From positions 496,001 to 560,000 of the forward strand of contig NZ_JAFMSU010000001.1 of NCBI RefSeq assembly GCF_017916365.1: a stretch of 64,000 nucleotides of DNA, written 5' to 3'. The notes below the pieces were generated by a model. That model did not search any database. It had not been told where the DNA came from and saw nothing but the letters and a program-made list of their open reading frames with translations. This document shows positions 42,414-49,633 of this stretch, piece by piece; position 1 is the stretch's first letter, and the number at the start of each line of letters is the position of its first letter. Origin of the DNA: Rufibacter roseolus (GTDB lineage Bacteria; Bacteroidota; Bacteroidia; Cytophagales; Hymenobacteraceae). The translations under genes and the position numbers were made by a program.

Positions 42414-44519
42414 ATGGCATTAATTAACAAGATTCGGGAGAAGTCAGGGTTCGCCATTGGCGCCATAGCCATTGGCTTGCTCATTTTCATTGTGTTGGGA
42501 GACTTGCTGGGACCAAATTCCCGCCTGTTCGGCAACAAGATGGTAGTAGGAGAAGTGGCCGGACATGAAGTGTCTGTGCAGGAATTTGAAGCCATGTTTG
42601 AGGAGGCTAAAAACAACTACGCTAGCCAGTACGGCCGCCAGCCTTCAGAAGCTGAGTTGTCTTCCCTGCGCGAGCAGACCTGGAACCAATTAGTGTTCAA
42701 ATACGCATTTGAGGATGAATTTGAGAAAGTAGGCATTGGCGTTTCCGCCGATGAGCAGGTAGACATGGTACAAGGCCGTAACATTCACCCGGCCCTAAAA
42801 CAGATGTTCACCGACCCTAAGACTGGCCAGTTCAGCGTAGAGCAGGTAAAACAAACCCTGCGTAACCTGGGCAGCATGCCTCCGGAGCAACAAGCCGCTT
42901 GGCGTAAATACGAGCAGGATCTGGCTACAGACCGTCTGCGCAACAAATACTATAATCTGTTCACGGTTTCTAACTACGTGACCACAGAAGAAGCCAAGCG
43001 TTTCAACGCTGAGCAAAACACCAAGGCCACCATCACTTCATTGTTTGTGCCTTACTTCAGCATCGCAGACTCTACCATCAAAGTAACCGATGACCAGTTG
43101 AGCGAGTACCTGAACAAAAACAAAAAGAAATTTGAGGTTGAGGAAGGCCGCTCTATTACTTATGTAACAGTACCGGTAACCGCCTCTAAAGAAGACAGCA
43201 CAGACTACAGCAAAGAGACCTCTGAACTGGCCGCACGTTTCGCCACTACTGAGAACGACTCTCTGTTTGTGAAAGCTGAATCTGAGACGCCGTTCAACCC
43301 AGCTTACGTGCCGGCGAACGAGTTGCCAGAAGAACTTAAAAACCAGGCGCTGGAAAAAGGCAAGCTATACGGACCTTTCGCCCAGAACGGAAGCTTCAGC
43401 CTGTACAAGATCATGGATGTGAAAGAAGGCGGTCAAGCCTCTGTTCGTGCCAGCCACATCTTGATCAAGCCAGACAACACCACCCCAGAAGCCAAAGCCG
43501 CCGCGAAAGCCAAAGCCCAGGGCATCCTGAACCAGATCAAAGGCGGTGCTGACTTCGCCCAACTGGCTGCCCAGCACGGTACTGACGGAACTGCCTCCCA
43601 AGGTGGTGACTTAGGATGGTTCACCCAGGGCCGTATGGTGCCTTCTTTCGAGAAAGCGGTGTTCGCCGCGCCGGGTGTTGGTTTGCTGCCAAACCTGGTA
43701 GAGACAGACTACGGTTACCACATCGTGAAAATCACCGAGCCTAAGACTACCAAAACTTACCAGGTAGCCCAGGTAACCCGCGCCCTTACGCCAAGTGACA
43801 ACTCTCGTGAGCTTGCTTTCAGCCGTGCCGGTGCTATCGCAGCTAACAGCACCAACCTGGAGACCTTCAACAAGACCATCGCCAGCGAGAAAGGCCTGTC
43901 TAAAGTAGAGGCCAAGAACATCAACCCCGCTGACCGTTCTATCAACAACCTGCAGAACGCCCGTGAACTGGTACGTTGGGCTTTCTCTGAAGACACCAAA
44001 GAAGGTTCAGTTTCTCCAGTGATCACCATGGATGACCAATACGTAGTAGCGGTTTTGACCGGCAAACGCGAAAAAGGAACCGCCAAAGTAGCCGATGTAC
44101 GTGAAGAACTGACTGCCGCCGTACGTAACGAGCTGAAAGGCCAGAAAATCAAAGATAAACTGGCTTCTGCCACTGGTTCACTGGATCAGATCGCTGCCAA
44201 ATACGGGCCTGATGCGCTGGTTCGTCCGGCCAACGATATTACTTTAGGTGCCGCTACTATCCCGGGCTTAGGCCTGGAGCCGGTTGCCGTTGGTAAGATC
44301 TTCGGCCTGAAGCCAGGTCAGCGTTCCGCCCCAATTGACGGAGAAGGCGGTATCGTAATCGTGCAGTTGAACAGCCTGACCCCAGCCGCTCCGGTAGCCG
44401 ATGTTGCCTCTGTGAAGCAGCAGTTGCAAGGCACCCGTGCCGGACGTGTACAAAGCGCCCTGTATGAGGCCGTTCGCAAAAACGCCAAGATTGAAGACAA
44501 CCGCGTTAGATTCTTCTAA
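42414..44519 (+). CDS. PpiD-type peptidylprolyl isomerase and chaperone
   Basis: 701 residues. Inner-membrane anchor (GFAIGAIAIGLLIFIVLGDLLG, ~12-33), SurA_N-like chaperone region, parvulin rotamase domain (ASHILIKPDNTTPEAKAAA ... GGDLGWFTQGRMVPSFEKAVF, about 345-440) and a second, degenerate parvulin-like C-terminus. It helps fold outer-membrane proteins in the periplasm. Has its own promoter though it follows the coaX operon. Confidence 0.93.
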   Translation: MALINKIREKSGFAIGAIAIGLLIFIVLGDLLGPNSRLFGNKMVVGEVAGHEVSVQEFEAMFEEAKNNYASQYGRQPSEAELSSLREQTWNQLVFKYAFEDEFEKVGIGVSADEQVDMVQGRNIHPALKQMFTDPKTGQFSVEQVKQTLRNLGSMPPEQQAAWRKYEQDLATDRLRNKYYNLFTVSNYVTTEEAKRFNAEQNTKATITSLFVPYFSIADSTIKVTDDQLSEYLNKNKKKFEVEEGRSITYVTVPVTASKEDSTDYSKETSELAARFATTENDSLFVKAESETPFNPAYVPANELPEELKNQALEKGKLYGPFAQNGSFSLYKIMDVKEGGQASVRASHILIKPDNTTPEAKAAAKAKAQGILNQIKGGADFAQLAAQHGTDGTASQGGDLGWFTQGRMVPSFEKAVFAAPGVGLLPNLVETDYGYHIVKITEPKTTKTYQVAQVTRALTPSDNSRELAFSRAGAIAANSTNLETFNKTIASEKGLSKVEAKNINPADRSINNLQNARELVRWAFSEDTKEGSVSPVITMDDQYVVAVLTGKREKGTAKVADVREELTAAVRNELKGQKIKDKLASATGSLDQIAAKYGPDALVRPANDITLGAATIPGLGLEPVAVGKIFGLKPGQRSAPIDGEGGIVIVQLNSLTPAAPVADVASVKQQLQGTRAGRVQSALYEAVRKNAKIEDNRVRFF

Positions 44520-44544
44520 GCCAAACCGGTTTTCAGAAATATTG

Positions 44545-44580
44545 CAAGAGCCGCGCCACCCAGCGCGGCTCTTGTGTTTT
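44545..44580 (+). terminator. Terminator after the PpiD-type gene
   Basis: CAAGAGCCGCGC / GCGCGGCTCTTG perfect 12 bp stem, then TGTTTT. Confidence 0.85.
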
Positions 44581-44591
44581 CCGGGCTGTCC

Positions 44592-44629
44592 ATTTAGCGG
44601 CCTATTTTCAAAAATCGGGGTTAAAACAG
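44592..44629. repeat. 40 bp palindrome family, copy 16
   Basis: ATTTAGCGGCCTATTTTC, AAAAATCG, GGGTTAAAACAG. Between terminator and TPR gene. Confidence 0.6.
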
Positions 44630-44684
44630 TATATTGAACAGGCGTAGAATACGTTAAGGAAGAATAGCTTAGCTGGAGAATACC

Positions 44685-46508
44685 ATGAGAAGAAAGTTAT
44701 TATTTATTTGGCTCCTTACCTTGGGCATTCTGGGCACAGCTGTGCCACAGGTCAGCGCCCAGAGCGTTCCAGAGCAGATGGCCCTGGCCAAAGAGTACCT
44801 GCGCCAGAGTGAATACAGCAAGGCCGAGGCGCTATTCGTGCAGTTGGTGGAGCAAGACGTGCAGTTTGGCTTGGTGTACCCAGATTACCTGACCACGCTG
44901 TTGGCCCTGCGCAACTTCAAAGAAGCCGAGAAACTGGTGAAACGGGCGCAGAAGAAGTACCCGGGTGTGCCAGCCTATGCCATAGACGAGGGACGCGTGC
45001 TGCAGGTCGCCGGCAATACCGCCGCCGCCGAAAAGAAATGGACCCAGGTAGTGCAGACCGCCACCCCCGAGAACGTGTACGGCATCGCCACGGCGTTCCA
45101 GCAGGCCGATATGCTCCCTTACGCCGAGCAAGTGTACCTGCGCGCGCGCCAGCTGAGCGGTAGCGAGAAGACCTTTGCGGCCCAACTGCTCCAACTCTAT
45201 TCTTACCAGCGCAAAACCGATCTGTTGATTGAGGAGGTGCTGCGCCAGGTGAGAAGCAGCAATGTGCCGCTCACCTTCGCCCAGAATATGCTACAGAACG
45301 CCCTCCGCAATGAGGAGTCCCTTTCCATGCTGGAACAGCGCCTCATGACCGCCGTACAGGCCGAGCCGGATGCCACGCCCGTGCAGGAACTGCTCATCTG
45401 GACCCTTCTGCAGCGCAAAGACTTCGGGCCGGCACTCCTGCAGACGCGGGCGCTGGACCGCCGTACCCAGGGCGGCGGGGCCCGGGTGCTCTCCATGGCA
45501 GATATCAGCCTGCGGAACAAAGACTACGCCACCGCCATTGAGGGCTACACCTATGTAATGCAGCAGTACCGCACCGGCGAACTGTACCCCATCGCGCGAC
45601 AACGCATCATCCAAGCTCGCGAGGAGCAGGTAAAGAACACTTTCCCCTTAAACAAAGAGAAGATAAAGCTGCTGGCCCAGGAGTACGAGAGCTTGCTGCA
45701 GGAACTGGGCCGCAACGACCGTACCGCTGAGGTCATCAAAGAACTGGGTGAGTTGCAGGCCTTCTATCTGGGCGCGCAGGAGTTAGCCGTGAAAAACCTG
45801 CAGGAAGTGATTAACATGCCAAGAGCGCATCCTAACGTGGTGGCCGAGGCCAAACTGGCCCTCGCCGATGTGTACCTCTTGCGGGGTGAGCCTTGGGAAA
45901 GCACCCTGCTGTACAGCCAGGTAGAAAAAACGCACAAAGAACAGCCGCTGGGCTATGAGGCCAAACTCCGCAACGCTCGCCTCAGCTATTACAAAGGTGA
46001 TTTTGAACTGGCCCAGAGCCACCTTGACATCCTCAAACTGGCCACTAGCCGCGAGATCGCGAATGATGCCCTTGACCTGAGTCTGCTCATCATTGACAAC
46101 ACGGGAATGGATACCTCGGCGGCGGCGCTCAAAGAGTACGCTGCTATTGATTTCCTGGTATTCCAGCACAAATATCCCGAGGCCATGGCCGCCCTGGACA
46201 AACTGCTCACCAAGTACCCCGGCCACAGCCTCACGGATGAGATCTATTTCCAGAAAGCCGAGCTACAACAACAGATGGGTCAATTTCAGGAAGCTGCCAA
46301 GAACCTGCAGCTCATCATAGAGAACCCCAAATACGACATCCTCTCAGACGATGCGCTCTTCCTGCTGGCCAAACTGAACGAGGAGAACCTCAAGCAACCC
46401 GACAAAGCCCAGGAACTCTACAACCAACTCCTGGTGAAGCACCCCGGCAGCGTGTTCGTAGCCGAGGCCCGGAAAAGGCTGAGAAAGCTGCGCGGGGATA
46501 AAGTGTAG
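44685..46508 (+). CDS. Secreted tetratricopeptide repeat protein
   Basis: 607 residues. Signal peptide ending PQVSAQ, then TPR repeats through most of the chain (EYLRQSEYSKAEALFVQLV, NFKEAEKLVKRAQKKYPGVP, YKGDFELAQSHLDILKLA, QFQEAAKNLQLIIENP, PDKAQELYNQLLVKHPGS). Probably a periplasmic scaffold; partner unknown. Typical of the coaX/ppiD neighbourhood in relatives. Confidence 0.88.
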   Translation: MRRKLLFIWLLTLGILGTAVPQVSAQSVPEQMALAKEYLRQSEYSKAEALFVQLVEQDVQFGLVYPDYLTTLLALRNFKEAEKLVKRAQKKYPGVPAYAIDEGRVLQVAGNTAAAEKKWTQVVQTATPENVYGIATAFQQADMLPYAEQVYLRARQLSGSEKTFAAQLLQLYSYQRKTDLLIEEVLRQVRSSNVPLTFAQNMLQNALRNEESLSMLEQRLMTAVQAEPDATPVQELLIWTLLQRKDFGPALLQTRALDRRTQGGGARVLSMADISLRNKDYATAIEGYTYVMQQYRTGELYPIARQRIIQAREEQVKNTFPLNKEKIKLLAQEYESLLQELGRNDRTAEVIKELGELQAFYLGAQELAVKNLQEVINMPRAHPNVVAEAKLALADVYLLRGEPWESTLLYSQVEKTHKEQPLGYEAKLRNARLSYYKGDFELAQSHLDILKLATSREIANDALDLSLLIIDNTGMDTSAAALKEYAAIDFLVFQHKYPEAMAALDKLLTKYPGHSLTDEIYFQKAELQQQMGQFQEAAKNLQLIIENPKYDILSDDALFLLAKLNEENLKQPDKAQELYNQLLVKHPGSVFVAEARKRLRKLRGDKV

Positions 46509-46529
46509 AAAGGAAGGTTCGCAAGAATC

Positions 46530-46590
46530 CGGCTGCTGTTTTAGGACTACTTTCTTATAAATGGGCCTAAAACGGCTGCCGGATTTTATT
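46530..46590. terminator. Palindrome-family copy acting as terminator after the TPR gene
   Basis: Arms CCGGCTGCTGTTTTAGGAC and GGCCTAAAACGGCTGCCGG, then ATTTTATTT, 22 bp after the stop and 10 bp before the convergent PH-gene stop. Confidence 0.7.
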
Positions 46591-46600
46591 TGCCGGGAGG

Positions 46601-47035
46601 CTACTCCACCACAATCTGCGGATTCACCTCTTGCAAAGCTTGAAGGAAGGCTTCTTTTTGGGCCGGAGAAAGGTAAATTGTGTCCCAGCGGTTATAGTTA
46701 ATGACCAAGCCATGTAAGCCCAAGGCCGGCCTGAGTCCCGCCCACAGGTATTGGTTCTGCTTTATTTCCCTGATTTGCCGGATAGGAATAGTACCGTGCA
46801 GCGGCCCGCATCTGTATTGGAGTGTCTCCCCGGAGATGAGATAATGGGTGCCAAACTAGGTCCAGAGCAACAAGCCGCTGGTAAGGAGGCAGAAAACTAG
46901 CAGCCCTAGCTTTCTTGGAAACGACATCCCACTTCGGAGTTCCTGAATCAGCAATACGGCCAGTAAGGCAACGGTGCCCCAAATGGTGAGCGTGATAAAC
47001 CAGCTTTTTGATGAAGTGAATTTCACAGAAGCCAT
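46601..47035 (-). pseudogene. PH-domain membrane protein broken by an in-frame stop
   Basis: From the ATG at 47033-47035 the frame encodes MASVKFTSSKSWFITLTIWG and two hydrophobic segments, then meets TAG at 46856-46858 (codon 60). Without this codon the frame continues 84 more residues: FGTHYLISGETLQYRCG, LHGTIPIRQIREIKQ, ALGLHGLVINYNRWDTIYLS and QKEAFLQALQEVNPQIVVE. This is the bacterial PH (bPH_6) family, in which two membrane segments are followed by a PH fold. Only one change from the intact gene, so it is recent, a sequencing error or a stop codon suppressed in vivo. Confidence 0.8.
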
Positions 47036-47130
47036 GGCCTTACGGGTTGGTGCGCCTAAGGTAGAAATACCAGAGAGAAAACCAAGAAGGAAGAACCAAC
47101 GCTTTATAGCGACGCCCGTTTCCAAAGTCT

Positions 47131-47165
47131 TTTGGGCCTGATTTCCTTAAAACAAACCTGAAACG
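47131..47165. repeat. 40 bp palindrome family, copy 17
   Basis: TTGGGCCTGATTTCC, TTAAAAC, AAACCTGAAAC. Ends on the base before the stop of the small 38-residue gene. Confidence 0.5.
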
Positions 47166-47282
47166 CTAATCCCGGAAGAAGATAAACAGAATGGCCAGGA
47201 ACAGGAAAAACGACAGGTACATGAGGCCGTCTACCAGGCCGTAGTCTTTGTATTTGTGGTAAAAGGCTTTCAGTTTTTTCAC
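47166..47282 (-). CDS. 38-residue membrane protein
   Basis: GTG start at 47280-47282 and TAG at 47166-47168. The product starts VKKLKAFYHKYKDYGLVDGL, then MYLSFFLFLAILFIFFRD: a basic N-terminus and one transmembrane helix. No other frame in this gap is open. The clean helix and a palindrome at the stop, as at other genes, support it. Function unknown. Confidence 0.55.
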   Translation of the reverse strand: MKKLKAFYHKYKDYGLVDGLMYLSFFLFLAILFIFFRD

Positions 47283-47364
47283 GGGCGTAAAGCTAAGGGA
47301 AAAGGATCTGGTTTTAAAAACAGCAAGCGGCTAAAAGGAGTGCCCGGTTCTCTCGCAGATTTCG

Positions 47365-47372
47365 TATTTTTG
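47365..47372 (+). promoter_or_regulatory. -7 element of recJ
   Basis: TATTTTTG, exact TAnnTTTG, 37 bp before the recJ ATG. Confidence 0.5.
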
Positions 47373-47409
47373 TGACCTCATTTCACAGACCAAGCCGCAG
47401 CAACAGCCG

Positions 47410-49119
47410 ATGCAGAAACGATGGGTAGTTAAGGACGCGCCGGACGCCGCAAAAGTACAGCATATAGCCCAGAGCCTAAACCTGGTTCCTGCGTTGGCAG
47501 CCATTCTCTGCCAACGGGATATTTGCACCTTTGACGAGGCCAAAACCTTTTTCCGTCCCTCGCTGCAGGATCTGCATGACCCATTCCTGCTCAAGGACAT
47601 GGACAAGGCCGTGAACCGGCTCGTAGACGCTCTGCACCGCCAGGAGCGCATCTTGATCTACGGCGACTATGACGTGGACGGCACTACCTCGGTGGCCTTG
47701 GTGTACGGCTTCCTGCAGCCTTTCTTCCAGGACCGGATTGAGTACTATATCCCAGACCGTTACTCAGAAGGTTACGGCGTGTCTTTCCGGGGGATAGACT
47801 ACGCCCAGGAGAATGACTTCAGCCTGATCATCTCCCTGGACTGCGGCGTGAAATCCATTGACAAGGTAGCCTACGCCAACACCAAAGGCGTGGACTTCAT
47901 CATCTGCGACCACCACTTACCCGATGAGGAATTGCCCCAGGCGGTGGCCGTGCTGGACGCCAAGCGTGCCGATTGCCCGTACCCTTACAAAGAACTGGCC
48001 GGCTGCGGCGTAGGCTTCAAGTTCATGCAGGCCTTCTGCCAGCAGCAGGGCTTTGACGAGGAGCCCTTGCTCCAACTCCTGGATCTGGTAGTAGTGAGCA
48101 TCGCCGCCGATATTGTGCCCATTACCGGCGAGAACCGCATCCTGGCCTACCACGGACTGCAGCGCATGAACAACGCGCCGCTGCGCCCCGGACTGGCCGC
48201 CTTGAAGGACCTGGCCGAGCTGCGCAGCGAGCTGGACATTACCCAGATCGTATTCGGCTTTGCGCCGCGCATCAACGCCGCCGGTCGCATGGGCGATGCC
48301 AAGCGTTCCGTAGCCATGCTGCTGGCCAGAACGAAGGAAGAGGCCTTTGACATGGTGCAAAAGATCAACGTGTCCAACTCAGAGCGCCGCGGGCATGACA
48401 CCAGCATCACCAAAGAGGCTCTGCAGATGATTGAGGACGATGATTTCCTGCGCAGCGCCCGCTCCACCGTCCTTTTCAAGGAAAGCTGGCACAAAGGCGT
48501 GGTAGGCATTGTGGCCTCACGCTGCATTGAGAAATACTACCGCCCCACCATCATCCTCACGGAGTCCAACGGCAAGGCCACCGGCTCGGCCCGCTCCGTG
48601 CATGGCTTTGACGTGCACCAGGCAATCCTGGCCTGTTCAGATCTGCTGGATCAGTTTGGAGGGCACATGTACGCCGCGGGCCTCACCCTGCCCGTGGAGA
48701 ACGTGCCAGCGTTTAGAGAGCGTTTTGAGCAAATCGTGGCCGATACCATTCTGGAGGAGCAGCGGGTGCCCATGATGGAGATCGATATTCCGCTGGAGTT
48801 TCACCAGATCAACCAGCGGTTCTTCAACATCCTCAAGCAGATGGAGCCGTTCGGTCCGGGCAACATGGCGCCCGTGTTCATGAGCACCTGCGTGTATGAC
48901 ACCGGCTCAGCTCGCGTAGTAGGCGACGCCCACCTCAAACTGCGCCTCACCCAGGACGGCGAAACCTTCTTTGATGCCATCGCCTTCGGCATGGCCGAGT
49001 ACTACCCACGCATCCAGAAGGGCATCCCGTTCGATGTCTGCTACGCCATAGAAGAGAACGTCTTTCGGGGCAACGTGACCTTACAGCTGCGCATCAAAGA
49101 CATCCGCTTTGCAGGGTAA
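47410..49119 (+). CDS. recJ: Single-stranded-DNA-specific exonuclease RecJ
   Basis: 569 residues. 5'-3' exonuclease of the DHH family acting in recombination and mismatch repair. DHH core motifs: IYGDYDVDGTTSVALV, DCGVKSIDKV, ICDHHLPDEELP, and DHHA1 motif region QFGGHMYAAGLTL. C-terminal OB domain (KLRLTQDGETFFDAIAFGM). Both lobes are intact. Confidence 0.95.
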   Translation: MQKRWVVKDAPDAAKVQHIAQSLNLVPALAAILCQRDICTFDEAKTFFRPSLQDLHDPFLLKDMDKAVNRLVDALHRQERILIYGDYDVDGTTSVALVYGFLQPFFQDRIEYYIPDRYSEGYGVSFRGIDYAQENDFSLIISLDCGVKSIDKVAYANTKGVDFIICDHHLPDEELPQAVAVLDAKRADCPYPYKELAGCGVGFKFMQAFCQQQGFDEEPLLQLLDLVVVSIAADIVPITGENRILAYHGLQRMNNAPLRPGLAALKDLAELRSELDITQIVFGFAPRINAAGRMGDAKRSVAMLLARTKEEAFDMVQKINVSNSERRGHDTSITKEALQMIEDDDFLRSARSTVLFKESWHKGVVGIVASRCIEKYYRPTIILTESNGKATGSARSVHGFDVHQAILACSDLLDQFGGHMYAAGLTLPVENVPAFRERFEQIVADTILEEQRVPMMEIDIPLEFHQINQRFFNILKQMEPFGPGNMAPVFMSTCVYDTGSARVVGDAHLKLRLTQDGETFFDAIAFGMAEYYPRIQKGIPFDVCYAIEENVFRGNVTLQLRIKDIRFAG

Positions 49120-49132
49120 ACAAATCTGTAAT

Positions 49133-49171
49133 CCGCTGTTTTAAGCCAGTTTTACCAAAAGCAGGGCAAAA
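49133..49171. repeat. 40 bp palindrome family, copy 18
   Basis: CCGCTGTTTTAAGCCAGTTTT, ACCAAAAGCAGGGCAAAAA. 14 bp after recJ. Confidence 0.55.
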
Positions 49172-49181
49172 ATATGATGTT

Positions 49182-49327
49182 GGGGCAATCCCTTGTGGTT
49201 GCCCTTGGCCGTTCCCAATGCTTCACACGACGGATGGTCTGCCTGATCGTTCCGTCTTGTAGCTTATTGTCATAACACATCTTAACTATACGGGCTACCG
49301 GTTAGGGCAACCACAAGGGATTGCCCC
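49182..49327. repeat. 24 bp perfect inverted repeat with ~98 bp spacer
   Basis: Left arm GGGGCAATCCCTTGTGG... (49182-49205) and its exact complement at 49304-49327. Each arm is itself near palindromic (GGCAA...TTGCC). REP-pair or MITE-like; no ORF in the spacer. Confidence 0.8.
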
Positions 49328-49482
49328 TACATTTCCTGCCATTGGCGCAGACGCTCGCAGGACCTTCGAACGCTGCGAGGTCTTTTGAGCAGGCTGTACT
49401 TCCGACGGAGAACCCCGTCATTGTTGGTGTTATCACCAATAACCCAAACTGCGGCACGACTTCCTCCTGACACATGTGGAAA

Positions 49483-49510
49483 TCCCCTCCTCGGAGGTGT
49501 AGGGGTGGGT
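49483..49510. repeat. CCCCTCC/GGAGG-type repeat, copy 4
   Basis: TCCCCTCCTCGGAGGTGTAG then GGGTGGGTT. Not followed by the hairpin module here. Confidence 0.45.
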
Positions 49511-49633
49511 TATCGTTCTAAGTCTATTTTCCCTAAAACACATTAGAAGCAGCATTTAGGGGTGGATAAGTTCGCATCTGAGGGGCAGATGGTGTATTTT
49601 TAGATTTCCATCCTACACAAACAAGCTCTATTG

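Larger units (their letters stand above)
49120..49633. other. Repeat-rich gap between recJ and the S9 peptidase
   Basis: 514 bp holding a palindrome copy (49133-49171), a 24 bp inverted pair (49182-49327), a CGCTGCGAGGTC-type fragment (49370-49384) and a CCCCTCC/GGAGG repeat (49483-49510). TATTTTTA at 49594-49601 is a weak -7 for the peptidase. Confidence 0.6.

Noticed and set aside
46698-46982. Leftward ORF of 94 codons in the PH-gene region
   Set aside because: It runs in another frame across the broken PH gene; the correct frame carries the family motifs.
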